From: a virus
Reading direction: 5' to 3' (one strand)
DNA length: 50,495 bases
Virus record (IMG/VR): IMGVR_UViG_3300028840_001404
Span: 1-50,495 of that record
In this document: piece after piece, positions 37,796 to 46,293 of the stretch
Layout: each line of letters starts with the position of its first letter
Position numbering within the stretch: the first letter of the stretch is position 1
Program-made: the position numbers and the translations under genes
The notes under the pieces: generated by a model
Database searches by the model: none
Told to the model about the DNA's origin: nothing
The model's input: only the letters and a program-made list of their open reading frames with translations

Positions 37796-39571
37796 ATGGC
37801 TAAACACATTCTTGATGAAACTAATGTGAAAGATAGTTACCCCAAACGGCTACAAATGCTGTCTCGGATGTGGTCAAAAAAATGGGAGGGTGCATATGAC
37901 AAATCTCAAAAGTGTATGCGGTTATGGCTCTCCGGATACTTCGATAAGGGATATGCCCGCTGGCATATGTTGAATTATATGGATCGTGGAGTTTCTACGG
38001 TCACATCTTATCTTGTGTCAGGTAATCCGAAGGTTATGGTTGAAGCTGTTGCTCCGAATCTTCGTCAGTTTGCTTACAATATGAAGTTGATTCTTAACTT
38101 TGCTATTGAGCAGAACAATTTTGCTGAAGAGGTCCTAATTCCCGGTGCTGTTGCTTCAATGTTTGGGGATTGTATTGCTAGAACTTTTTACGAGTATGAT
38201 AGAGCAGTTTCACTTGATGATGAAACAATCAAGATTGGTACTCCACGTGTAGCACTGATTGAGCCTTGTGATTATATCGGAGACCCCTCGGCAAAAGTGC
38301 GGAGAGATTTTGCTATCGAAGGAGACCGATATCGTTTGCCTACCGAATATGCTAAGGATTTGTTTGGGAAGAAGTTTGCCGATCACATCAAACCGGATTG
38401 TAAATTGATTACAAAGTGTTCGGCTGAGGAATTGAGTAGCAAGGGATTTGATTTCAACAAACTGGCAGACCGGGAATATACTACATTCTTGGACATCTGC
38501 AACATTAAAGAAGGTACAATTGATACCATCATGCCGATGGGTCACAAAGCCGTGATTTTGAAGACGGTGGAGTGGGATGGGCCGGATCGAAGCCCCTATG
38601 ACGTTCTTGGATACCGGTATGCTCCGAACATCCCGATCTCGATTCCTCCAGCCTGGAACTGGTACGACCTTGATGTATCGGCCAACATCGTCGCTAAGGC
38701 CGCCCGTGAGCAGGCTGAAAGCCAGAAGACGATTCTAGCAGGGGAACCCATTGCTAAAGACGCAATGAAGTCGGTACTCAGTGGCAAGAACATGGACATG
38801 CTGTTGGCCAAACATGCGGATAAGATTCAGAAGTTTGAATTTGGTGGTGTGACGGCTGATAATTATGGCTGGCTTCAGTGGGCTAGTAATGAGTTTGCTC
38901 AGGCCGGTGGAGGAGCCAATCCTAATTTGGCTGGAAGTGGTCCTGCCGCTGATACATTGGGCCAAGAACAAATGGTTATGGCGAATGCCTCTAGAGTGGC
39001 AGGAAACTTCTACAACAGATTCCACAGTTGGATGACGAATGTTCTCCGGAAATGGTCTTGGGCTTTGATGGAAGACCCTGGAGCTTATTTTGAGGTGCTA
39101 GAAACAGTAGATATCCCTGGCGTTGGCAACTATGAGTATCCTGTATATTATTCGTCTGCTGACAAGGCGGCTGAATTTAATGATTTGATCTTTAAGCTTA
39201 TTCCATATAGTACTCAGCGTAAATCACCAGAACAGAAGTATGCAGAGTTGTTCCAATTCTGTACTCAATGGCTTCTGCCAACTATGCCGTATAGAATGCA
39301 GAGTGGGGCAACTATTGATATGGAAATGGTTGACAAGTTCTTGGCTGATTACCAAGGCATCGATTCATTCCCGCAATGGTATCATGGGACCCTGCCTGCC
39401 GATGGGCCAGATGTGAATTTTGTTATGTCAAGTAAAAGCCCTGGACAAGAGGATGACAGGTTTGGAGCTAGTCTTCCTTCTCGTACAGCAAACAATCAAC
39501 AGCAACAGTCCAGGGCAGGATTTGGAGGAGAAACTAATCTTAATCTAGGAGGCGTACCAAATGAAGTTTAG
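37796..39571 (+). CDS. Portal protein
   Basis: This is a 591-residue protein. MLNYMDRGVSTVTSYLVSG, the long helical middle (NIVAKAAREQAESQKTILAG) and its place right after the large terminase identify a portal. The C-terminal tail is Gln/Asn-rich. Bases about 38570-38820 are richer in GC than the rest, hinting at mosaic exchange. Twelve copies should form the vertex channel. The gene overlaps the protease gene by 11 bases. Confidence 0.85.
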   Translation: MAKHILDETNVKDSYPKRLQMLSRMWSKKWEGAYDKSQKCMRLWLSGYFDKGYARWHMLNYMDRGVSTVTSYLVSGNPKVMVEAVAPNLRQFAYNMKLILNFAIEQNNFAEEVLIPGAVASMFGDCIARTFYEYDRAVSLDDETIKIGTPRVALIEPCDYIGDPSAKVRRDFAIEGDRYRLPTEYAKDLFGKKFADHIKPDCKLITKCSAEELSSKGFDFNKLADREYTTFLDICNIKEGTIDTIMPMGHKAVILKTVEWDGPDRSPYDVLGYRYAPNIPISIPPAWNWYDLDVSANIVAKAAREQAESQKTILAGEPIAKDAMKSVLSGKNMDMLLAKHADKIQKFEFGGVTADNYGWLQWASNEFAQAGGGANPNLAGSGPAADTLGQEQMVMANASRVAGNFYNRFHSWMTNVLRKWSWALMEDPGAYFEVLETVDIPGVGNYEYPVYYSSADKAAEFNDLIFKLIPYSTQRKSPEQKYAELFQFCTQWLLPTMPYRMQSGATIDMEMVDKFLADYQGIDSFPQWYHGTLPADGPDVNFVMSSKSPGQEDDRFGASLPSRTANNQQQQSRAGFGGETNLNLGGVPNEV

Positions 39572-40349
39572 AGTTATTTTGCTGTGCATCCTTCTCGGAT
39601 TGGTTGGATGCGAGAACCGTGAACCTGAAGCTAAGCCTACGATGTTGGTAGGAATCGCAGATCAGGTTGAAGCAGTTCGGAGTACTGTTGTTCATGTAAT
39701 GAAGGAAGGGGATTGTCAGGGATCAGGTTGCATTATTAGTGCTGACGGTTTCATCTTTACTGCCAAGCATGTCACTGATGGAGATGATGGAGATTATATT
39801 GTCACGTTGGATAACGGTGATAAGTATCCTGTCGTCAAAGCCCTGGAGGTAAAAGATCATGACGTGGCTATTTTGAAAATCGAGCCAAAAGGTCCCCTGC
39901 CTTTCTGTAAACTAGCGGATGTAAAAGCCTTGCGTCCTGGCGATTTCTTGTTTATTATGGGCTCTCCTCTTGGAGACATAAACTTCAATTCTGTCACACT
40001 TGGCATCCTTTCTTATATGGAACGGGACTTGGACCAGTACTTGACTAACTACTCTTACGGCTGGACTCCGACGTTTCAATCCGATGCTGCTGCTTATCCC
40101 GGCAATTCTGGTGGTCCGGTTTTTAATCTAAATGGTGAGGTAGTTGGCGTTCTGGTCGCTGGAATGGAAGCTTGTTTGAACTATAGTGTACCTGTTAATG
40201 TCTTCATGGATGATTTGGCTACTATTCGTCTGTGGTTTGAGCTTTCCCGGTTTGAAGTTCTGGAGCCAAAGAAAGAGTCTGACCCTGTTTGGTATATGTC
40301 TGAAGATGAATATTATGAGTCTAGAGTGAAACATGCCGAAGGAGCTTGA
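39561..40349 (+). CDS. HtrA-like trypsin-fold serine protease with lipoprotein signal
   Basis: This is a 262-residue protein. A lipoprotein signal (VILLCILLGLVGCENRE, lipidated Cys17) leads to a trypsin-like domain with a complete triad: FTAKHVTDG (His70), KDHDVAILKI (Asp101) and YPGNSGGPVFN (Ser183). No PDZ domain follows. This is the S1C/HtrA type, not the usual prohead protease fold. It lies between portal and scaffold, where a capsid protease is expected, yet the signal would export it. It may be an envelope-acting cargo gene or a repurposed maturation protease. Confidence 0.8.
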   Translation: MKFRVILLCILLGLVGCENREPEAKPTMLVGIADQVEAVRSTVVHVMKEGDCQGSGCIISADGFIFTAKHVTDGDDGDYIVTLDNGDKYPVVKALEVKDHDVAILKIEPKGPLPFCKLADVKALRPGDFLFIMGSPLGDINFNSVTLGILSYMERDLDQYLTNYSYGWTPTFQSDAAAYPGNSGGPVFNLNGEVVGVLVAGMEACLNYSVPVNVFMDDLATIRLWFELSRFEVLEPKKESDPVWYMSEDEYYESRVKHAEGA

Positions 40350-40470
40350 AGGGAAATTAAAACAGCAGGTTAGAAAGAAGGGATTTACTGGCAAGAGGGC
40401 TGATCGTTATATTTATGGAACAATAGCTAAACGTTATAAAAAAGTAAATGGAAAGTGGGTTAAAAGGTAA
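40333..40470 (+). CDS. Small basic phage protein (MPKELEGKLK type)
   Basis: This 45-residue very basic protein (KLKQQVRKKGFTGKRADRYI, YGTIAKRYKK) matches a small family found next to capsid genes in environmental phages. It begins inside the protease gene (17-base overlap) and its TAA overlaps the next ATG. Confidence 0.6.
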   Translation: MPKELEGKLKQQVRKKGFTGKRADRYIYGTIAKRYKKVNGKWVKR

Positions 40471-40727
40471 TGAGGATTAGGACTTATCCAAAGTACACAG
40501 TTTTGAAGATTCTGTGGAAGGATATTACATCTGATCCTAGTTGGCATTCAAAGGAAGGGCTGGATAAGGCCGAAGCAACTTCAGTTGTCAGTGTAGGAAT
40601 GTTTCTAGCAAATCATAAAGGTGAGTTAAAGATTTGCCATGATGTAGCTGAGGATGGTAGTAGTGATTATCAAGTAATCCCTTGGGGATGTATAGACAAG
40701 ATTATCATACAAAAGGAGACGAAATGA
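40470..40727 (+). CDS. Conserved small phage protein
   Basis: This 85-residue protein has LKILWKDITSDPSWHS, a SVVSVGMFLANH segment and ends VIPWGCIDKIII, a pattern of a small phage family found in morphogenesis or early regions (W-x-D...G-W-H...SVG..L...IP...I). Its TGA overlaps the next start. Confidence 0.6.
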   Translation: MRIRTYPKYTVLKILWKDITSDPSWHSKEGLDKAEATSVVSVGMFLANHKGELKICHDVAEDGSSDYQVIPWGCIDKIIIQKETK

Positions 40728-40906
40728 CTTTCAAAGTTTTGGAAAATGTGACGAGAGAACAGATTGAGCAAATGACGACTGAGCAAGTAATAGAGCTTGG
40801 AGCAAAGGTTAACAAAGAAGCCGAGGGTGAAAAGATTCGTCAAGCCTTGTTGAATGTTCTTAATAATGCTGAGAAAAAGATTGTTGAATCTAAGGTGATC
40901 TCCTAA
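40724..40906 (+). CDS. Hypothetical small helical protein
   Basis: This 60-residue protein (TREQIEQMTTEQVIELGAKV) is helical and acidic. ATG 40724 is chosen because AAAAGGAG lies upstream. It ends by TAATG coupling to the FmdB-like gene. The function is unknown. Confidence 0.55.
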   Translation: MTFKVLENVTREQIEQMTTEQVIELGAKVNKEAEGEKIRQALLNVLNNAEKKIVESKVIS

Positions 40907-41262
40907 TGCCTTGTTATTGTTTTATTTGTTCAATGTGTGGAAAGAGTTTTGAGAAAAATATGCCCATGTCTCAAACCGGCAAAGAAATAAAATGTGAATG
41001 TGGAGGATTGGCAAGCAGAGATTTTCAAGCAGAGATATGTGGGGGAGTGCTGGATTCTCAACACCGTGAATATAACTTTGAAGGAGATCATGGTACAAGG
41101 TGTTATGCGGGAGCTTACCTTCCACAACAAAAAGAGGAGATGAGAAAGAATCATCCAGGAAGAGATTTTAAGTTTCGTAACAATTGTTATATTCCTGTGA
41201 TTAAAGATCGACAGGACTATAAGAAGTTTCTCAAAGAACGTGGAAATTGGGTAGAGTATTAA
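40906..41262 (+). CDS. FmdB-like zinc-ribbon protein
   Basis: This is a 118-residue protein. YCFICSMCGKSFEKNMPMSQ, then IKCECGGLASRDFQAE, is an FmdB-type ribbon followed by a C-terminal basic region. It is a second member of the type seen at 16591-16788, here in the head operon. Confidence 0.65.
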   Translation: MPCYCFICSMCGKSFEKNMPMSQTGKEIKCECGGLASRDFQAEICGGVLDSQHREYNFEGDHGTRCYAGAYLPQQKEEMRKNHPGRDFKFRNNCYIPVIKDRQDYKKFLKERGNWVEY

Positions 41263-41274
41263 TAGGAGACGAAA

Positions 41275-41577
41275 ATGTCAGAAATCGCGAGATGTATTAT
41301 ATGCCAAGCTGATTTTAGAGAAGAGGCTTTGAAAGACGGCAAGTGTTCTCTGTGTCAAAAAGAACACCCGGAGGAGAAGAGCAGAGAGGAAGTTCTAGCT
41401 AAGGTGAAAATTCCTAATAAGCTTGGTGATGAGTTGGATGAATTTCGAGTCAGAGAGATTGTTGGTGAGATGTTGGATGGTCGTTTGAAGCCGGTAGTGG
41501 AAAAGTTGGATGCTGCACTAGCCACTACTGAGGCTCCCAAGAAAGTCCCTGGCCGTCCTAAGAAGGAGACGAAGTAA
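41275..41577 (+). CDS. Zinc-knuckle protein with basic tail
   Basis: This 100-residue protein has CIICQADF and CSLCQKEH near the N-terminus and ends KKVPGRPKKETK, an AT-hook-like basic tail. It sits before the scaffold gene and overlaps it. A DNA- or capsid-binding role is possible. Confidence 0.55.
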   Translation: MSEIARCIICQADFREEALKDGKCSLCQKEHPEEKSREEVLAKVKIPNKLGDELDEFRVREIVGEMLDGRLKPVVEKLDAALATTEAPKKVPGRPKKETK

Positions 41578-42506
41578 TGTCAAATGAAGAAACTAAAGAG
41601 GTTGTAGAGGAAGTCTCTGAAGAAATACAGACCGAGGAGACTGTAGAGCCTACAGATAAGAGGGAAGGAATTCTTGATTATATTAAGAAAGCATGGAAGG
41701 GAGCTACTGACGATACCGAAGAGAAAGAGGAGGAGGAACCTACTGAAGCTGGCGAAGTAGAAACTCGGACAGAAGAAATCCCTAGTGAGTTCATTGAGGC
41801 CGCTAAAGCCGATGGTTGGGCTACTAAGGATATAGAAGAATTTGCTGCCAATAAGACTGATGATGAGTTGCTAGAACTGCTCCCCCATCTTACTGAAGAG
41901 GATGAGGAAGAGGTTGAAGATATTGCTGAGGAACCAGCTAAGGACGAAAAGACTCCGGAGAAAACCGAAGACCTTGAAGCCTTGAAGAGTTCTATGAAAG
42001 AGGAGCTTCTAAAAGAAGTTCTCCAAGAGCTTGGACCTAAATTTGAAACACTAGATGAATTTAAGGACGAGCAATACAGCCGCCAAGTGACTTCAGACTT
42101 TGAGACGGCTAACAAAATTCTAGACGGTGCCAGTAAGGACTTGCCTGTTTTTGGTGAGTTTGAGAAAATGCCCAAGTTTACCACTGGCTCCAGAAAAGGG
42201 CAATTGGTTCCGACGAGTGCGGAGTTTAAGGCTCGTGCGGAAGTGTTCCAACTGGCTGTTGACTTGATTGAAGCGGGACGCTCCAGTGATATGCATAGTG
42301 CAATGGACGACGCCCTGGCTTGGTATCGAGGAAAGTATGGTCAGAAAGAGACGGAGCGTAAAGTGATACGCAATCTGAAAGCCCAGGAAAAGAAGTTGTC
42401 TGGTGCAAGGACGGGTAAGGAAACTAAACGTGAGTATGAATCTACCCGTGATGAGATTATAGACTACGTTAGACAAACTCAGAAAGCATTGGGCGTAGAT
42501 GCGTAG
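41577..42506 (+). CDS. Capsid scaffold protein
   Basis: This is a 309-residue protein with a strongly acidic N-terminal half (EEKEEEEPTEAGEVETRTEE), a coiled-coil middle and a basic helical C-terminus (RKVIRNLKAQEKKL). This charge layout and the place immediately before the major capsid gene are typical of scaffolds. The basic end should bind the capsid inner face. Confidence 0.8.
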   Translation: MSNEETKEVVEEVSEEIQTEETVEPTDKREGILDYIKKAWKGATDDTEEKEEEEPTEAGEVETRTEEIPSEFIEAAKADGWATKDIEEFAANKTDDELLELLPHLTEEDEEEVEDIAEEPAKDEKTPEKTEDLEALKSSMKEELLKEVLQELGPKFETLDEFKDEQYSRQVTSDFETANKILDGASKDLPVFGEFEKMPKFTTGSRKGQLVPTSAEFKARAEVFQLAVDLIEAGRSSDMHSAMDDALAWYRGKYGQKETERKVIRNLKAQEKKLSGARTGKETKREYESTRDEIIDYVRQTQKALGVDA

Positions 42507-42551
42507 TGATGGATCGAAATAAAGCAAACTAATAACTAAGGAGTAAGTCTA

Positions 42552-43661
42552 ATGGCTTCTGCCCCAATTTTGGAACAGAATCTTGATATCATCCATGGGA
42601 CCCTTGAGAAGTTCATGGTCAAGGAACCTATTCTTGTTCATGCTTATGAGACCTATGAGGACCTGAATATTTATATGAAGGGTCATATGCAGGTCACGGG
42701 CAAGGAATTGAAAGGGACTGTGGAAACTGGTACGGTCGGTAACGCTGCTTGGAACAATCCCTGGCAGCTAGATAGTCTTGTTGTTAAGAACCTGACGAAG
42801 AACTATCAGCTTACGCCCTTTAAACATCTTAAAGGTGGTATGGCATTCAATGAAATGGAAGTCAGTGCTAACTCTGGTCCGGAGCAGGTTTTTGATGTGG
42901 TTAAGCTCCAGTATCGTAAAGCCAAGGCTGAAGTGGTTGATGAGTTTCGCAAAGCAATGTGGTCTGGTCCGACTAGTGCTTCGGATGTTACGAGTCCTTA
43001 TGGTATTCCCTGTTGGTTGACTGTTGGTACTCAGGCTAGTACTGGTGGTTGGACTGGTTATAGCGGTCGGTATAATGATGGTAGTACCCCTGGTACTGCT
43101 TTCGATGTTGCTGGCTTGGCTTCTAGTTCTTCGAGTGTTTCGGAGTATGCTTCTTATTATGCGGACCATCAAGGGAATCTTGATGAGTCTATGTTCCGTA
43201 TTCTGAATGAAGCTCTGATGCGTCAGAACTTCAAAGCTCCTACTCTGATGGATGTTGGAGACCAGCCGAAGGTTAACTATGCTTGCTTCAGTACTAAGAA
43301 TATTATTCTGACGCTGAATCAGCTTTACTTCCGGCTGAATTCGCAGGTTGGCCCTAATCCGATGGGTGCCGGATATTATCCTCTTAGTTCGACCCGCGTT
43401 CCTGGAGCGATTCCGCTGGTCTGGTCGGACATTCTGGATACCGCCAATACGTCGTTGTATGGGACCGATCCGATTTACGGTGTGAATATGAATGTTTTGT
43501 ATCCTGTTTATCTGAAGGATTGGAACTTTGCTCTGTCTTCAGATAAGGCTAAGGGACGTCACTTGGTTGTAAATCGGTTTATTGATTATGGTGGTCATCC
43601 TGCATGGTGTGACAGTCGTCATCATGCTGGTTTTCTGATCTCTTCGCACCCCTCTAACTAA
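42552..43661 (+). CDS. Major capsid protein
   Basis: This is a 369-residue protein. Its place after the scaffold and its sequence (LKGTVETGTVGNAAWNN, YGIPCWLTVG, YPVYLKDWNFAL) fit an HK97-fold capsid protein of short-tailed phages. TAAGGAG precedes the ATG. Codon choice is more GC-ending than in the early genes, as expected for the most expressed gene. Confidence 0.85.
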   Translation: MASAPILEQNLDIIHGTLEKFMVKEPILVHAYETYEDLNIYMKGHMQVTGKELKGTVETGTVGNAAWNNPWQLDSLVVKNLTKNYQLTPFKHLKGGMAFNEMEVSANSGPEQVFDVVKLQYRKAKAEVVDEFRKAMWSGPTSASDVTSPYGIPCWLTVGTQASTGGWTGYSGRYNDGSTPGTAFDVAGLASSSSSVSEYASYYADHQGNLDESMFRILNEALMRQNFKAPTLMDVGDQPKVNYACFSTKNIILTLNQLYFRLNSQVGPNPMGAGYYPLSSTRVPGAIPLVWSDILDTANTSLYGTDPIYGVNMNVLYPVYLKDWNFALSSDKAKGRHLVVNRFIDYGGHPAWCDSRHHAGFLISSHPSN

Positions 43662-43704
43662 GTGAACCATCCTCTTTACTGAAATGATTAACAGGAATTA
43701 TCAT

Positions 43705-44394
43705 ATGAAGGTGTGTGTTCATTGTGGTCAGAAAAAGAACCTAAGTGAGTTCCATGCCGACAGGTCACAATCTGACGGTGTAAGAACAACCTGCAAGGAG
43801 TGCTCTAAGGAGTATTCTAGACTAAGAAACTTGTCCAAAACAACAGGACAGGGTTTTGTTTGGAATACAAAGAAGATAGTTCCAAATGGATATAAACGCT
43901 GTGGTTCATGTGACCAAGTAAAAACTCTTGATGAGTTTGGTGCAAGAGAAAGAACACAAGATGGCAAGCGTTATAGTTGTAAAGAATGTGTGAATCTTCA
44001 AAACCAAGCCAGGATTGATTCTCTGGAAGGTATTGAAAGAGAAAAACACTTAGCTATTGCTAGGCAGAAATCCAGCAAAGCTCGTCAAACCGAGAAAGAG
44101 TTTTATGGTCCTTATTATACTGTGGTCCTAAATTGTAGAAGTATGGCTTCTAAGACCAACCACTCTTGGCAAGAGGTAGAATGCTGGTACGCCAAAACCT
44201 TCATGAGGCAGCAAGCACGTTGTGCAATCTGTGGTACAATTCCTGAAACCTTGTGTATAGACCACGACCACGAAACGCTGGAACTTCGTGGTCTATTGTG
44301 TAAAAACTGTAATACTGGAATAGGAATGCTGCAAGATTCAGCGGATATTTGCTCCTCAGCAGTTTCCTATCTACAAAATTTTAAAGGAGTATAG
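43705..44394 (+). CDS. Endonuclease VII-type homing endonuclease
   Basis: This is a 229-residue protein. Two N-terminal zinc-finger repeats (VCVHCGQKKNLSEF...CKECSKEYSR; KRCGSCDQVKTLDEF...CKECVNL) precede an endonuclease VII core: CAICGTIPETLCIDHDHETLELRGLLCKNCNTGIG. It is inserted between the capsid and decoration genes, a common homing site. ATG 43705 has AGGA upstream and is preferred over ATG 43684. Confidence 0.85.
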   Translation: MKVCVHCGQKKNLSEFHADRSQSDGVRTTCKECSKEYSRLRNLSKTTGQGFVWNTKKIVPNGYKRCGSCDQVKTLDEFGARERTQDGKRYSCKECVNLQNQARIDSLEGIEREKHLAIARQKSSKARQTEKEFYGPYYTVVLNCRSMASKTNHSWQEVECWYAKTFMRQQARCAICGTIPETLCIDHDHETLELRGLLCKNCNTGIGMLQDSADICSSAVSYLQNFKGV

Positions 44395-44396
44395 GC

Positions 44397-45656
44397 ATGA
44401 GTATTACTTGGGCTTTGGATGAACAGGCTAGAGTTAAGACTGTTTATTACGAGGGGACCAGTACTATCCGTGAGGGTATGCCGGTTGCCTACAATCATGA
44501 CACTACTACTAACTGGACCGGTGCTTCAGTAGCATCCGGAGCCGCTACCGAAACTGACACTACGGCTGAGGGCTATCAGAACGAAGGTAAGTTTGTTCGT
44601 GTCGAGAATGTTAGTGCTGATAATGCGTTTGCTTTCGCTGGCGTTGTACGTGAGGGGTCTTATTGTGGTACGGCTGGTCCAAAGGTTATTGATATTCTTG
44701 TTCCCAATGGAGCGATTGTTCCTGTCTGGACTGACAAGTCTGTCACGCTTAAGGACCCGATGTATCTGGAGCCAGGCCAGACTACGATGACCGATCTTGC
44801 TATTGGTCCGAAGGTTGGCTACTTTATGGAAACGGTTGATCGTTCTAGTACCTCCGGTATCTGTCTAGCAAAGCTGGAAGCTCCCGCCGTTCAGACCGGA
44901 GCCGAGGCGGTTCTTCGTGGCCGTACTGCTGCCCAGATGCCGACGGATGCTATTTGGAAGAACTTTGATCTTGCTTCGTTGAAGCAGACTCCGGGTGCTT
45001 CAGTTCTGGATGTTGATTTCACCCAGGGTGAGATTGCTGATGACATCTTCCAGACTGATACTACGGCTGCTGTTTTCAACCTTCCTGGCACTGGTGGTAT
45101 TGGTGAGTGTACTCTGTTCACTTCTGCCGATAACGAGGAAGCTTCGATGCAGTGGAATGTTCCTATCACCGTTTCGGGCGGAGCCAAGTGGGCGTTTGAG
45201 GTTCGTCTGAAATGTGAGAACATTACTGATGCTAGAGCTACTTGTGTTGCTGGTTTGATGTTCCGCACGGCAGAGCAGGCCGGTGATGTGGTTGCTGACG
45301 ACGGTGCAGCTTTGACTGATGGTGATTTTGTTGGCTTTGTCCGTTTCGCTGCCGATGGTGATATCATCGATTTCATCTATGACGAAGGTAGTCAGACTAC
45401 GAATGTTCATGATGATGATTACCATACCGTTGTGGCTAATACCTATGTGACTCTCGGAATGTACTACAATGGTACTACTATCCAGGGCTACGTTAATGGG
45501 ACTGCCACTGGTACGGCGATTAGTGCGGTTGACATTGCTGCTGCCGACTTCCCCACGGGTGCCGTTTGTGTTCCGACCTTTGCCGTTAAGGGTGACAATG
45601 CTGCCGATTTCGATTACACGATTGATTGGATTCGGGTGGCCCAAAACGACGCTTGA
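44397..45656 (+). CDS. Head decoration protein with lectin-like C-terminal domain
   Basis: This is a 419-residue protein. The N-terminal half (about 1-165) has the beta-rich profile of capsid decoration proteins, including GPKVIDILVPNGAIVPVWTD. The C-terminal half (about 200-419; YVTLGMYYNGTTIQGYVNGT) resembles concanavalin/LamG-type folds, with G-x-Y-x-N-G strands. It may bind host surface or particle carbohydrates. It directly follows the homing gene, whose insertion separated it from the capsid gene. Confidence 0.65.
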   Translation: MSITWALDEQARVKTVYYEGTSTIREGMPVAYNHDTTTNWTGASVASGAATETDTTAEGYQNEGKFVRVENVSADNAFAFAGVVREGSYCGTAGPKVIDILVPNGAIVPVWTDKSVTLKDPMYLEPGQTTMTDLAIGPKVGYFMETVDRSSTSGICLAKLEAPAVQTGAEAVLRGRTAAQMPTDAIWKNFDLASLKQTPGASVLDVDFTQGEIADDIFQTDTTAAVFNLPGTGGIGECTLFTSADNEEASMQWNVPITVSGGAKWAFEVRLKCENITDARATCVAGLMFRTAEQAGDVVADDGAALTDGDFVGFVRFAADGDIIDFIYDEGSQTTNVHDDDYHTVVANTYVTLGMYYNGTTIQGYVNGTATGTAISAVDIAAADFPTGAVCVPTFAVKGDNAADFDYTIDWIRVAQNDA

Positions 45657-45669
45657 TAGATTTGAATAA

Positions 45670-45703
45670 GGGTGGGTCTTAATGGGGCCCACCCAGCTTT
45701 TTC
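45670..45703 (+). terminator. Intrinsic terminator after the capsid-decoration genes
   Basis: GGGTGGG (45670-45676) pairs with CCCACCC (45688-45694), with wobble pairs extending the stem, followed by AGCTTTTTCT. It would set a high capsid-to-tail transcript ratio by partial termination. Confidence 0.8.
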
Positions 45704-45715
45704 TAAGGAGACGTG

Positions 45716-45865
45716 ATGAATAACGTACAAGCATTTGATTTGATTGTGAAAGTTACTGGTGAATTTAAAGGTAATCGTCAGGATCATGCAATGATTACTG
45801 AGGCTCTAGAAGTTATTAGGAAGATTGTGCTAGAACAGTCTACCGTTGTGGAGCCCGAAGATTAA
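45716..45865 (+). CDS. Microprotein between two terminators
   Basis: This is a 49-residue protein (MNNVQAFDLIVKVTGEFKGN, then MITEALEVIRKIVLEQ). AAGGAG precedes ATG 45716. It is enclosed by terminators at 45670-45703 and 45876-45913. It is helical and I do not recognise a family. Confidence 0.6.
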   Translation: MNNVQAFDLIVKVTGEFKGNRQDHAMITEALEVIRKIVLEQSTVVEPED

Positions 45866-45875
45866 GACGTCTCCA

Positions 45876-45913
45876 GTGGGTGGGGGAAAGGAAGCCCCTG
45901 CTCACGAATTTTT
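45876..45913 (+). terminator. Second intrinsic terminator
   Basis: An 11-bp stem with wobble pairs (45876-45886 with 45895-45905) and loop AAAGGAAG is followed by GAATTTTT. It lies just before the tail genes. Read-through by a phage antiterminator, or a promoter I cannot see, would be needed for the genes below. Confidence 0.75.
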
Positions 45914-45924
45914 GAGGAGTAGTT

Positions 45925-46293
45925 ATGAGTGCTGAATGTAATGTTAACGTAATAGCCAAGCTGACTGGGCTTGGAGACATCCAGGAGTTTGCTAAAAGGT
46001 TCTCTACTACAGCTACTCCTACACGGGCTATCTATCATTACGCTGTACAAGACACTGCTGATACAGCTCAGGCTCTCGAAGTTGGTGATGTTGGGACTAT
46101 CGAGCTCATTATTTTGAAGTGTGTCAGTAATGATGTCGATATTGATACGTCTTATGTATCTAGCTTTAGTGCTGAGATTGAAGTACAAGAGGGTGAATTG
46201 ACTATCTTCAAACCTACTGGCACGGTATATATTCAGAACGATGATGCCGGTGAGACATCAACTGTCGAATACCTCGTAATAGGAACCAGCTAA
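45925..46293 (+). CDS. Virion structural protein, unknown
   Basis: This 122-residue protein is beta-rich, acidic at the end (PTGTVYIQNDDAGETS). GAGGAG precedes ATG 45925, and its stop overlaps the adaptor start. It is probably a small head-tail or tail component. Confidence 0.6.
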   Translation: MSAECNVNVIAKLTGLGDIQEFAKRFSTTATPTRAIYHYAVQDTADTAQALEVGDVGTIELIILKCVSNDVDIDTSYVSSFSAEIEVQEGELTIFKPTGTVYIQNDDAGETSTVEYLVIGTS

